A stretch of DNA of 9,560 nucleotides from assembly GCA_947177605.1 (NCBI GenBank), contig CAMWUX010000029.1, positions 1-9,560 on the forward strand, given 5' to 3'. The notes below the pieces were generated by a model. That model ran no database searches and was not told where the DNA came from. It worked only from the letters and a program-made list of their open reading frames with translations. The position numbers were made by a program, and so were the translations under genes. This DNA comes from an uncultured Porphyromonadaceae bacterium (GTDB lineage Bacteria > Bacteroidota > Bacteroidia > Bacteroidales > Muribaculaceae). Of this stretch, positions 1 to 7,832 are shown one piece after another; within the stretch, counting starts at the first letter, position 1; the number at the start of each line of letters is the position of its first letter.

Positions 1-274
1 GATTAGCCTTAGCCTCGGTGTTGGCCGGGTTTAGGCGCAGGGCGCGTTCGTAGGCCAGAATGGCTTGTGCGGAGTTGCCCGTGCGGTAGTAAGCATTGCC
101 GAGATTATAGTAGAGATCGCTTGAAGAGCCTTCGTCAGTGAGCGCACGTGTATAAAGCTCTATAGCGCGGTCGAAATTACCGTCGTCGTATGCCATATCG
201 GCGGAGTCGGTCAGCTCCGTTGCGCTTGCGCCGAGGGAAATTGTCAGCAGCAATATATATATAATGTGACGCAT
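1..274 (-). CDS. batE: BatE, TPR protein (C-terminal part outside window)
   Basis: An ATG at 272-274, 16 bp after the batD stop, opens a frame that runs to the window edge and gives 91 residues. A signal peptide covers about 1-18 (MRHIIYILLLTISLGASA). Two TPR units follow: about 22-52 (MAYDDGNFDRAIELYTRAL) and 53-86 (LYYNLGNAYYRTGNSAQAI, then ERALRLNPAN). Position last in a batA-batD run and the secreted TPR start identify it as BatE. It is probably a periplasmic or membrane adaptor working with BatC and BatD. The rest of the protein, which in relatives includes membrane and other C-terminal segments, is not in the window. Confidence 0.88.
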   Translation of the reverse strand, partial: MRHIIYILLLTISLGASATELTDSADMAYDDGNFDRAIELYTRALTDEGSSSDLYYNLGNAYYRTGNSAQAILAYERALRLNPANTEAKAN

Positions 275-290
275 ATCGGTATCGTTGGGA

Positions 291-2087
291 TTATTTGTTG
301 ACTTTTAGTTTACTGATTTGACCAATGATATTGGCGGCCTTACCGTATATCTCGGAGGGACTTGCATCTACAGCTGCGGATGTGAATCGCGCCATCTCGC
401 AGGTATCGAGCAGGCTTATCAATTCTTCAGTTAGCTCGGGCGATACGGAAAGTGCCGACAGGCGTTCCGCGATATTCTCACGGGTAAGCTCCGCGATAGG
501 GAGCTTGAGGCGAGATGCAATATATCCGGTGAGCGCTTTGCTCACTTCCTGATAGAAGAGATCGGTTTTGTCGGAATTCATATAGGCGCGCGCCATCTTG
601 AGGCTTCGCTCAGCTTCTTTGCCAATACGTTTGGCCGGTTGATCCCCCTTGGCCTGATTGCAACGGTAGATGCGGTAGCCTGCTATGGCGCCGGCCGGCA
701 CGAGGATGACAAGCAGCCAGAACCATACCGATACGATTGCGTACGGGTGGTCGTGCGACAGATCGCCAAGCGAGCGCTTGATATAAAGGATATCGGTATT
801 TTTTGTTTCGATGTTGCGCTGATCTACGTTGTTTGATCCGGAGCCGCGGTTCACTTTGATCGGGAAGTCGTGAGTGGGTATGGTGATATATTCTCCTTTT
901 GCCGGATCGAAATACACGAAGTCGGGAACTGAAATAGTGTATTGTCCGGGCTCCTGAGGAACGAATGTATATGTAGTGACGGCCTCGCCAACCACATTGT
1001 TGCCGCGCATTGATGCATCTACTTTGTGCTCGGGGCTAAACTGCTCGAATGAGCCCGGAAAGTCGATTTCGGGATCTGTGATGTAGCGGATGTTACCGCT
1101 ACCGGTTACCGTATATATGAGCGATGCAGGCTCATTGGTGCGGAAGGATGTCGAGGACAGACGCACATCGACATTATAGGAGCCTACAGCACCGGTAAAT
1201 CCGGCTGGGCGAGGGGAGGGGAGGGCTTTGATATCGGCTGATGCGGAGTTGCTTGATATCTGCAGCTTTCGGTATGTCGGGGTCAATGCCGAGAACATAT
1301 GCATATTCACATTGTCGAACTGCTGGACCTGCAGGTCGTATGAGCCGGATCGAATGGTCAGTTTGCCTGACTTTTGCGGAAAGAGAATGCAGCGTTTCAA
1401 CTCTGCCGTGAAGTAGCGGCTGCCATTGACTTCTTCAATCTGATTGAGTTGGCTCTGGTTGGGTAGATCTTCCACAAGGAAGCCGTCGAAGCTGGGTTGC
1501 TGAGTGGCAATAAATTCGTTTACACCATATTTGGTATATAATTTGATACTGCACTCAATAGCTTCATACTCATAAGCCGTAGACTTCGACAGGTTGATGC
1601 GCACAAAGAGGTCGTTGGCGCTGATAGGGGCACCCGATAATTTTGTCGACGGATCATCGAGCTGCACGTCGGGACGTGATGCCGGAGCCTGACCGGCCAC
1701 TACCTTTATCTGGGTAGACTTGGTTGTAAGGCGTTTCCCATTGGCCACTATAGTCGCTGCAGGCACTGTGAATGTTCCTTCTTTCTCGGCCTTGTATATC
1801 AGAGTAAATTCTATACTGCTTCGCGATGATTGTTTGCCGTTGATGTTGGAATACTCCTGTTTCGACATCTTGGTTGGACCGTAGAGAAATTTACAGCCGT
1901 TGATGCGCGGTGCATTCAGCGATTGCTCTGATGCGGAGGCGTCGGTGAGTACGTAGACTACCGGAAACTTGTCGCCTACGGCTACGGTGGGCTGGGTCTT
2001 GACCGTAAATGTCGGCTCGGCCAAAGCGCCGAGCGTGCCTATCAAGATAGTGATGAATAATATACTGATTCGTTTCATTTTGGTCAT
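291..2087 (-). CDS. batD: BatD, large periplasmic membrane-anchored Bat protein
   Basis: The 598 residues comprise a signal peptide (1-23, cut after ALA), about three beta-rich periplasmic domains at roughly 24-130, 157-280 and 296-413, one membrane helix at about 449-471, and a cytosolic helical domain at about 485-595. This is the normal BatD layout and length. The cytosolic domain (FYQEVSKALTGYIASRLKL, ELTRENIAERLSAL) is similar to that of the 345-residue protein at 5897-6934. BatD is thought to be the large periplasmic component of the Bat complex; its biochemical role is not established. Start choice is open: the ATG at 2085-2087 gives MTKMKR, while a second ATG at 2076-2078 gives MKR, an equally good signal peptide start. 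It begins 6 bp after the short paralogue and ends 16 bp before batE. Confidence 0.94.
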   Translation of the reverse strand: MTKMKRISILFITILIGTLGALAEPTFTVKTQPTVAVGDKFPVVYVLTDASASEQSLNAPRINGCKFLYGPTKMSKQEYSNINGKQSSRSSIEFTLIYKAEKEGTFTVPAATIVANGKRLTTKSTQIKVVAGQAPASRPDVQLDDPSTKLSGAPISANDLFVRINLSKSTAYEYEAIECSIKLYTKYGVNEFIATQQPSFDGFLVEDLPNQSQLNQIEEVNGSRYFTAELKRCILFPQKSGKLTIRSGSYDLQVQQFDNVNMHMFSALTPTYRKLQISSNSASADIKALPSPRPAGFTGAVGSYNVDVRLSSTSFRTNEPASLIYTVTGSGNIRYITDPEIDFPGSFEQFSPEHKVDASMRGNNVVGEAVTTYTFVPQEPGQYTISVPDFVYFDPAKGEYITIPTHDFPIKVNRGSGSNNVDQRNIETKNTDILYIKRSLGDLSHDHPYAIVSVWFWLLVILVPAGAIAGYRIYRCNQAKGDQPAKRIGKEAERSLKMARAYMNSDKTDLFYQEVSKALTGYIASRLKLPIAELTRENIAERLSALSVSPELTEELISLLDTCEMARFTSAAVDASPSEIYGKAANIIGQISKLKVNK

Positions 2088-2093
2088 TGGATA

Positions 2094-2978
2094 TTACATT
2101 TCAAATACTTCTCCGTATGCAACCGGAATGTCGACTTTGCGTGAGGGTATGGTCTCGTACTTCCCTGATGCCGGATCGAAGTATATAAATTCGGGCAATT
2201 CCACGCTGTACCTTCCGGCTTTAGTCGGGACGACGCGATATGTGGCTGTGTATGATCCTACGATATTTTTGCCTGTGAGGTGGACATCTGTCGAGTGTTC
2301 GGAATCTTTTACTGTGATGCCGGGCGGAAGTGATATGGTCGGTTTATCTATGAGTCCGGGATTACCGATACCTGATATGCTGTATGTGAGCGTGGCTTCT
2401 TCTCCAACGATCAGCGTTCGTTTCGACATCTGCAGGTCTGTCTCAAATAGACCGACGGCACCACTGAATCCCGATGGTTTTTTGTCTGGAAGCGATTCCA
2501 CTTGGATTTCGATTGATGTAGCAGGCAGATCTACTTCAATCGCCTGATATTTATAGGCTGAGTAGAATCCATAATCCACAAGCTGCGGTACTTCCACCAC
2601 CGCTTTTACATCATCGACCTCTATCTTATGCTTACCTTTCTTCAGTGGAGTAAGAATCCATCGGCGTAGCACCCCGGCAAGGTATTGCTTGCCGTCGACT
2701 CTCTGGTAGGATGTCTGAACATTGCCGATCTTCAGCTCCATTGCCTCAAATCCTTTGTGCTTCAATCCATTCGCTACATCAATGCGGTCGATGTTATGAG
2801 TAGTGTAAATCATCAGTGAGGCCACAAAAGCCTCTCCGACATAAGTCTTTTCCGTGGAGAGTATAAGTCGGCAGAATATATCAGGCTCTTCAGTGGCTTT
2901 TGCAGATGCCTGACGGCTCATTGCCGCGGGTGCAATTAGCAAGAGGGAAAGGAGTGTGAGATATATTCTTGTTTTCAT
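2094..2978 (-). CDS. Short secreted BatD-like protein (truncated BatD paralogue)
   Basis: The 294-residue product has its own signal peptide (about 1-20, MKTRIYLTLLSLLLIAPAA) and ends cleanly at a TAA. Residues about 31-290 align with residues about 157-413 of the full BatD encoded just downstream: both have (S/A)GF(S/T)GAVG, a (S/V)(I/T)(S/T)G(I/S)GN turn, and a (E/D)F(I/V)YFDPA.G.Y.TIP segment near the end. It lacks the first beta domain, the membrane helix and the cytosolic domain of BatD, so it should be a soluble periplasmic protein of two beta-sandwich-like domains. The two genes are clearly diverged at DNA level, which argues for an old duplication, not a recent tandem copy or a frameshift piece. 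It sits 6 bp after batC and 6 bp before batD. I infer a partner or regulator of the BatD role; no catalytic motif is visible. Confidence 0.88.
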   Translation of the reverse strand: MKTRIYLTLLSLLLIAPAAMSRQASAKATEEPDIFCRLILSTEKTYVGEAFVASLMIYTTHNIDRIDVANGLKHKGFEAMELKIGNVQTSYQRVDGKQYLAGVLRRWILTPLKKGKHKIEVDDVKAVVEVPQLVDYGFYSAYKYQAIEVDLPATSIEIQVESLPDKKPSGFSGAVGLFETDLQMSKRTLIVGEEATLTYSISGIGNPGLIDKPTISLPPGITVKDSEHSTDVHLTGKNIVGSYTATYRVVPTKAGRYSVELPEFIYFDPASGKYETIPSRKVDIPVAYGEVFEM

Positions 2979-2984
2979 ATTCTG

Positions 2985-3812
2985 TTACCAGGGTTTGTCT
3001 ACTACGGTACGTGTGGATCGGCTGTTCTGTCGGCGCTCTACATCCTTACGAGTCTGAGCCTCCTGTTTGCGCGCGGCTTCGAGAATCTGCTCGGCATTCT
3101 GTTTGGTCTGATTGCCGTTGGTCTGCTGTTGAGGTTGCGACTGCTGTTGTTGCTGATCCTGATTCTCCTGCTGCTGTTGATCCTGTTGATCCTGTTGTTG
3201 CTGCTGGTCCTGATTTTGTTGCTCCTGATCTTCCTGCTGTTGCTGATTCTGATCCTGATTCTGCTGCTGATCCTGTTGCTGCTGGAGCTTAAGTTGAGCT
3301 ATACGTAGATTCTGACGCGTCTTCATATTGGATTCGTCGATGCGCAGAGCTTCTTTGTAGTATTCTATGGCAGCGGCATAGTCAGTTTCGTTGAATGCGA
3401 TATTGCCAAGATTGTAGAATGACGCCTGACGCAGGTTATTGTCGCGCGATATCTCTGTCACTTTGGAAAAGAGAGCTTTGGGACTGCCATAGAGATCATC
3501 CACGGCATTAGCGTTGCCTGTCGCGGCGGTACCCTCCGGCTGCTGATTTTTCTCTGCTTTAGTGGTAGGATGCTGACGCTCAACGGTGAGAGCGAGATTG
3601 AACAGTGAGAGTGTAGAGGTCGGATTGTACTGAAGCGCTTCCTTGTACCATTCTTCAGCTTTGGCATAATCGCCTGCTCGGTAGGCTTCATTGCCGTGCT
3701 TGATACAATTGCGCTCGCGACGATCTGTCGTATTTTCTGAGTTCGGGTCGGAAGCCAATGCTGTGGCCGCAGATCCGATAAGAAGTATCAATATGGAAAG
3801 TAAGGATTTCAT
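2985..3812 (-). CDS. batC: BatC, periplasmic TPR protein with Gln-rich tail
   Basis: The 275 residues open with a signal peptide (1-20, cut after TALA). A TPR follows at about 36-69 (AYRAGDYAKAEEWYKEAL), then a polar spacer at about 80-110, and a second TPR at about 128-163 (NLGNIAFNETDYAAAIEYYKEAL). Residues 177-230 are a low-complexity stretch with 38 Gln out of 54, broken mainly by Asp, Asn and Glu. A charged C-terminal helix (AEQILEAARKQE) and the end VVDKPW follow; this kind of tail is typical of BatC. TPRs bind other proteins, so BatC is probably an adaptor of the Bat complex on the periplasmic side. It lies 10 bp after batB and 6 bp before the short BatD-like gene, well inside the operon. 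Confidence 0.92.
   Translation of the reverse strand: MKSLLSILILLIGSAATALASDPNSENTTDRRERNCIKHGNEAYRAGDYAKAEEWYKEALQYNPTSTLSLFNLALTVERQHPTTKAEKNQQPEGTAATGNANAVDDLYGSPKALFSKVTEISRDNNLRQASFYNLGNIAFNETDYAAAIEYYKEALRIDESNMKTRQNLRIAQLKLQQQQDQQQNQDQNQQQQEDQEQQNQDQQQQQDQQDQQQQENQDQQQQQSQPQQQTNGNQTKQNAEQILEAARKQEAQTRKDVERRQNSRSTRTVVDKPW
3123..3284 (-). repeat. Gln-codon-rich low-complexity tract within batC
   Basis: This stretch encodes BatC residues 177-230. It is made of irregular runs of CAG and CAA codons (seen as CTG/TTG on the plus strand) interrupted by GAT, AAT/AAC and GAA codons. The units are irregular and codons are mixed, so it is not a clean trinucleotide microsatellite, but its length probably varies between strains. 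Confidence 0.8.
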
Positions 3813-3822
3813 AGTCGAGTCA

Positions 3823-4884
3823 TTATTTCCCAGTAAAGAATTTGGTGTTACGCAGCCATTTCAGTTTGATATACGGCACGAATATATCGATCGACAGCAG
3901 CAATATGGCCAAGGCAAGAGCGATGGGGAAGAGGTCGGTGGAATCCGACGGGATCGCTGTACGTACATACTCTTTTGCGGCGAGTTTGTCGAGCTGGGTG
4001 TCGATCTGGCTTACTGCATCGGACGCTCCGCCGGGGATGTATATACCGCCGCCGGCTTTGGCTATCTCGGCTGCGGCAGCCGCATCGGGAGCCGTGAGGG
4101 CCGGGCTGCCGTTGTATTCTATATATTGGTCTGAACCTTCAGCTACAGGCACCGGCATCGGATTACCGGCCGAGCCGATACCGATCACATTGACCTGAAC
4201 ATCGGATTCGGCTGCCTTCTTGGCTGCTGCTATGGCATCGTCTTCAAAGTTTTCACCATCTGTGATAAGAAGGATGGTCTTACTGAATTGGCTCTCGGGG
4301 TCGAAGGCGTTGAGCGACATATCTATGGCCGCTCCAATGGCTGTGCCCTGCAGAGGTATAATGCCGGTCGACAGACCGTTGATGAGCATTTTGGCTGCCT
4401 GAATATCAGGCGAGATAGGCAATTGGAGATATGCATTGCCTGCAAATACCACCAGGCCGACACGATCGTTCGACATGTTATCAAGTGCTTTGTCGAGAAG
4501 ATACTTGGCTCTCTGCAGGCGACTGATGCCTTTCACATCAGCTGTCGAGGATGCGAGCATAGAATTCGACAGGTCGCAGCATATCATTACTTCAATACCT
4601 TTCACCGTTTCCTCCTCGGTCTGATAGGTAGTGTCGCTGTTGGTGTGGATATATGGTCGCGAAGCGGCTATCATCACGAAAGTTATACCGGTAAGCTGGA
4701 GTATAATCTTAATCGTCGGCATATAGCGCGAGCGGTCAGCCATAAGTGGATCAATCACATCGGGGCGGCCAAAACGGCGCAGATTGCGGTGATCAATTAC
4801 TCGCCCGCGTATATATACGGCGGCCAGAACCAGAAGTACCGGGACGAGATAAAGTAGATATATAGGGTTGGCAAAATTTATCAT
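3823..4884 (-). CDS. batB: BatB, VWA-domain inner-membrane protein
   Basis: This 353-residue protein has the same plan as BatA: an N-terminal MINFANPIYLLYL start, helices at about 6-24 and 57-75, a VWA domain at about 95-300 and a terminal helix at about 317-335. The MIDAS residues are present: D104, S106, S108 in DLSNS, T181 in GTAIG and D209 in ITDG. It differs from BatA in a longer loop after the central strands (about 238-275), rich in Ala and Pro, before GGGIYIPGG. BatB is the second VWA partner of the Bat complex, and two-VWA pairs next to moxR are standard. The start at 4882-4884 is favoured because it gives the family N-terminus. The stop lies only 10 bp before batC, where BatC is expected to act as its periplasmic partner. 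BatA and BatB look like old duplicates. Confidence 0.95.
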   Translation of the reverse strand: MINFANPIYLLYLVPVLLVLAAVYIRGRVIDHRNLRRFGRPDVIDPLMADRSRYMPTIKIILQLTGITFVMIAASRPYIHTNSDTTYQTEEETVKGIEVMICCDLSNSMLASSTADVKGISRLQRAKYLLDKALDNMSNDRVGLVVFAGNAYLQLPISPDIQAAKMLINGLSTGIIPLQGTAIGAAIDMSLNAFDPESQFSKTILLITDGENFEDDAIAAAKKAAESDVQVNVIGIGSAGNPMPVPVAEGSDQYIEYNGSPALTAPDAAAAAEIAKAGGGIYIPGGASDAVSQIDTQLDKLAAKEYVRTAIPSDSTDLFPIALALAILLLSIDIFVPYIKLKWLRNTKFFTGK

Positions 4885-4910
4885 CAGATAATCTATTGCT
4901 TGTGTCGTGC

Positions 4911-5900
4911 TTAAGGATTATGACGTACGAATATGTTGCGCACCAACAACTCGAATACGAGGAGCAGGATAGCGGCAAGAGCCCATGGAAGGTATGTATC
5001 CTCTGCCGTGGCAAATTTGCGTACGGAAGTTTGTGTCTGTTCGAGTTGGTCGATCTCGTCGAATACCTGTTCGAGCACATCTGCATCGGTGGCTCTGAAA
5101 TACTTTCCGCCGGTAGCATCAGCCATGGCGGTAAGCGTCTTTTCATCGATCTGTACGGGAAGCATCACTTCGTAGACGCGGCCGAATGCATCGCGTTGCG
5201 GGAAGGGTGCGGTGCCATTGCGGCCGATACCTATGGTGTACACCCGGATTCCGTATTCAGCCGCGATCTTGGCCGCATCGAGCGGAGCGAGCTGGCCGGC
5301 ATTGTGAGATCCGTCGGTGAGCAGAATGATGCTCTTGGATTTGGCTTTGCCGTCGCGCAGACGGTTGATCGATGTGGCAAGACCATCACCGATAGCCGTG
5401 CCGTCTTCAAGCAGACCTACGTCGATGCTGTTCATATAATTTATCAGCTGTGCATGGTCGGTAGTCATCGGTACGGCAGTGAAGCATTCGGCTGCAAAGG
5501 TCACCAGACCGATGTTATCCGTATCGCGCTTTTTGATAAATTGCGATGCTACTTCCTTGGCAGCTTCAAGTCGGTTGGGCTGGAAGTCGCGGGCAAGCAT
5601 ACTCGATGATACGTCTACGGCGAGAATTATATCCGTACCGGATGTCGATGACTCGGTCCAGCGGATGCTCTGTTGCGGGCGGGCGAATGCCACGATAAGC
5701 AGTCCGATAGCCACCACACGGAGACCGAAGAGTGCATGAAGCACCCATACTTTCTTGGATGTGGGGAGACTCTTAAAGGCAGCCATCGTCGATAGCCCCA
5801 TCGATGGATAACGGCGCCGGCGGGTATAGACATACCAGGCAATGTAGAGAGGCAAGAGGAGGAGCAGCCAGAGGTAATTGGGATGAGCAAACTGTATCAT
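4911..5900 (-). CDS. batA: BatA, VWA-domain inner-membrane protein
   Basis: The 329-residue protein starts with the aerotolerance-regulator N-terminal pattern (MIQFAHPNYLWLL), has membrane helices at about 9-25 and 52-72, a VWA domain at about 88-285 and a last helix at about 303-322. The VWA metal site (MIDAS) looks complete: D96, S98 and S100 in DVSSS, T168 in DGTAIG and D196 in LLTDG. The VWA domain lies between the second and third helices; which side of the membrane it faces is not settled by the sequence. BatA is one of two paired VWA proteins of the Bat system, first linked to aerotolerance in Bacteroides fragilis, and probably contacts BatB and the MoxR ATPase. Its ATG overlaps the preceding stop (ATGA), so translation is probably coupled. 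The stop is 26 bp before batB. Length and layout are normal. Confidence 0.95.
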   Translation of the reverse strand: MIQFAHPNYLWLLLLLPLYIAWYVYTRRRRYPSMGLSTMAAFKSLPTSKKVWVLHALFGLRVVAIGLLIVAFARPQQSIRWTESSTSGTDIILAVDVSSSMLARDFQPNRLEAAKEVASQFIKKRDTDNIGLVTFAAECFTAVPMTTDHAQLINYMNSIDVGLLEDGTAIGDGLATSINRLRDGKAKSKSIILLTDGSHNAGQLAPLDAAKIAAEYGIRVYTIGIGRNGTAPFPQRDAFGRVYEVMLPVQIDEKTLTAMADATGGKYFRATDADVLEQVFDEIDQLEQTQTSVRKFATAEDTYLPWALAAILLLVFELLVRNIFVRHNP

Positions 5901-6934
5901 GACTGAACTTCCTTTTCTTGGTTAGTGGCGGATGCGGGCTTATCATCACTTTCACCAGGCTCTACTGGTACCGGTTTGGTACTTTCCACGAATGTGTCGG
6001 CAAGGCGGAATGCCTCTTCGTTTTCGTCGGCGCCCGGGCGATTCTGAGCGAATTTCACAAAGTCGGCTTCGCGCATAAGATCTTGAGCGAGTACGCGGAC
6101 TTTCTTGGCTTCATCATTGGCTGCAAGAGCCTCGTATATCTCACGTGACGTCATCTCCATGGCATTGATACCGAAGCGTCCCTGAATGTAGGTGCGGAGG
6201 ATGTCGGTGAGCTTGGTATAGTATTCTTTCTCGGCTCCTTTCTGCCACAAGCCTTCGGCACGGAGAGCTTCGAGGCTTTGCTTGGCGAGTTCGTAAGGTG
6301 GCACAGGCTTGCGTACAGGCATTAATGGTATTTTACCGTGGCGCAGCCACTTGAAGTACACAAATGCAAGTAATGCTATGATGATTATCGCTCCCAGAAT
6401 CCACCATCCGTAGTCAGTGGCCCAACCGGGAAGGGCGTCGAAAATACTGTAGTCAGCATCAGCCACATCGGTGAAATCGTTGATCACGAGATCCACTACT
6501 TCGCCATTCTCCATTACGAGATTGGCCGTGTCTAGAGGCATCGGTTCAACTTTAAGCACCGGCTGATTGGTGAGTACCGTGTCGGAGCCGGATATGCAAT
6601 AGATAGGAGGCAGCGTGTAGAGACCGGAGTCAAAAGCCTGGATTACATAAAGACTGCGCAGTGTGGCACGGTCCGTGCCATCATAAGTATTGATACTGCC
6701 TTCTATCGGTTTGATCTCGACATTATGCCACATCGTATCAATATATTCGGTGTGGGCATTGGCGTCAAGCTGACCTGAAAATTCGACACTAAGCAGCGCT
6801 TTGCCGCCTTGAATAAGCAGTGTACTGTCGAGTGCTGCCGTAGCAGTGTACTTGGCCGGGGCGGCGTCAATGCGGTTGGTCGAGGCCAATACCACAATCA
6901 GCAGTGACACTATGTATAAGAATCTACATTTCAT
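5897..6934 (-). CDS. Bat-operon single-pass membrane protein with BatD-like cytosolic domain
   Basis: A signal peptide is likely at residues 1-24 (cut after RIDA), followed by a beta-rich periplasmic part to about 170, a membrane helix at about 174-194 (WATDYGWWIL onward) and a cytosolic tail. The tail at about 213-315 is a helical domain (YELAKQSLEAL, EYYTKLTDILRTYIQGRFG, EMTSREIYEAL) closely matching the C-terminal domain of BatD in this window. The last 25 residues are acidic and probably disordered. The gene sits between DUF58 and batA, as in other Bacteroidetes bat clusters, and overlaps both (TAATG upstream, ATGA downstream), suggesting equal expression with them. I know no established symbol. 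A scaffold linking periplasmic events to the cytosolic MoxR/DUF58 pair is my inference from topology and context; it has no visible catalytic motif. Confidence 0.85.
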   Translation of the reverse strand: MKCRFLYIVSLLIVVLASTNRIDAAPAKYTATAALDSTLLIQGGKALLSVEFSGQLDANAHTEYIDTMWHNVEIKPIEGSINTYDGTDRATLRSLYVIQAFDSGLYTLPPIYCISGSDTVLTNQPVLKVEPMPLDTANLVMENGEVVDLVINDFTDVADADYSIFDALPGWATDYGWWILGAIIIIALLAFVYFKWLRHGKIPLMPVRKPVPPYELAKQSLEALRAEGLWQKGAEKEYYTKLTDILRTYIQGRFGINAMEMTSREIYEALAANDEAKKVRVLAQDLMREADFVKFAQNRPGADENEEAFRLADTFVESTKPVPVEPGESDDKPASATNQEKEVQS

Positions 6935-7809
6935 TATCGTACACCTCTGTTTTTAAACAAACCGATCAATGTCTTGACGTAGTCCTCATCGGTGGCAATG
7001 GAGATATAGTCGATGTTGCATTTGGCCATTTGCTGGGAGAGGTATTGTTGGCGTTCATACCACCAACGGTCGTAGGCATTGCGCACTTTTTTCGACGACG
7101 TGTTGATCCAACGCATTTCACCTGTCTCAAGGTCGCGCGCATGCAGCAGGCCGACCGGCGGCATCTTGGCATCGCGACGGTCGTAGACCTGAATGCCGAT
7201 AAGATCGTGCTTGTTGCCGGATATCGACAGCTCTTTAGAGAAGTCGTGAGTATCGATGAAGTCAGAAATCAGGAATGTGGTAGCACGCTTCTTCATCGCA
7301 TCGGTGAAATACTTGAGAGCCGCAGCTATGTCGGTACCCTGACTCGAGGGCTGAAAATCGAGAAGCTGGCTGATGATGAAGAGAATGTGCTTACGACCCT
7401 TCTTGGGCTGAATGAATTTCTCAATTTTATCGGAGAAGAACACCACGCCGATCTTATCATTGTTTTGAATAGCCGAGAAGGCTATGGTCGCCGCAATCTC
7501 CGCTATCATCTGACGCTTTTCCATTCCGACAGCCCCAAACAGACGGCTGGCCGATACATCTACAAGAAGCATTACCGTAAGCTCGCGCTCCTCCTCATAC
7601 ACTTTCACGTATGGCTGGTTGTGGCGCGCTGTGACGTTCCAGTCAATGTCTCTTACGTCGTCGCCATACTGGTATTGCCTGACCTCGGAGAAGGTCATAC
7701 CGCGACCCTTGAAGGCCGAGTGGTATTCGCCCGCAAAGATATTCTGCGAGAGACCACGTGTCTTGATCTCGATGGTTCGTATTTTCTTTAGTAGCTCGTT
7801 GGTAAGCAT
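6934..7809 (-). CDS. DUF58 domain protein (MoxR-associated, VWA-like)
   Basis: The 291-residue protein has the DUF58 signature at about 48-75, including YGDDVRDIDWN, TARHNQPYVK and YEEERE. After it comes a VWA-like fold with a MIDAS-type DVSAS at 84-88, a possible third ligand region around GTD 158-160, and SDFID at 182-186. There is no signal peptide or membrane helix, so it should be cytosolic. DUF58 genes nearly always sit next to moxR and are thought to be partners or substrates of the ATPase; the exact reaction is not known. The ATG at 7807-7809 lies 23 bp after the moxR stop, and the N-terminus (MLTNELLKKIRTIEIKT) is typical of the Bacteroidetes family. Its stop overlaps the next start by one base (TAATG), suggesting translational coupling. 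Length is normal for the family. Confidence 0.93.
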   Translation of the reverse strand: MLTNELLKKIRTIEIKTRGLSQNIFAGEYHSAFKGRGMTFSEVRQYQYGDDVRDIDWNVTARHNQPYVKVYEEERELTVMLLVDVSASRLFGAVGMEKRQMIAEIAATIAFSAIQNNDKIGVVFFSDKIEKFIQPKKGRKHILFIISQLLDFQPSSQGTDIAAALKYFTDAMKKRATTFLISDFIDTHDFSKELSISGNKHDLIGIQVYDRRDAKMPPVGLLHARDLETGEMRWINTSSKKVRNAYDRWWYERQQYLSQQMAKCNIDYISIATDEDYVKTLIGLFKNRGVR

Positions 7810-7832
7810 CTATTGAAAATTGGTGATGGCGA

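Noticed and set aside
2094..2978. The short BatD-like gene as a broken piece of batD
   Set aside because: It has its own signal peptide and stop, covers domains also present in the full gene, and is diverged from it, so it is a paralogue and not a fragment.
3120..3290. CRISPR array or minisatellite
   Set aside because: The repetition is irregular Gln codons inside the batC frame, with no constant repeat and unique-spacer pattern.
4896..5609. Plus-strand open frame of 237 codons opposite batA
   Set aside because: Antisense shadow of batA, whose VWA motifs are unmistakable; no plausible start context or domain on the plus strand.
6904..7791. Long plus-strand open frame of 295 codons opposite DUF58
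   Set aside because: It is fully antisense to a clear DUF58 gene, its translation has no recognisable domain, and codon bias of the real gene easily leaves such a frame open.
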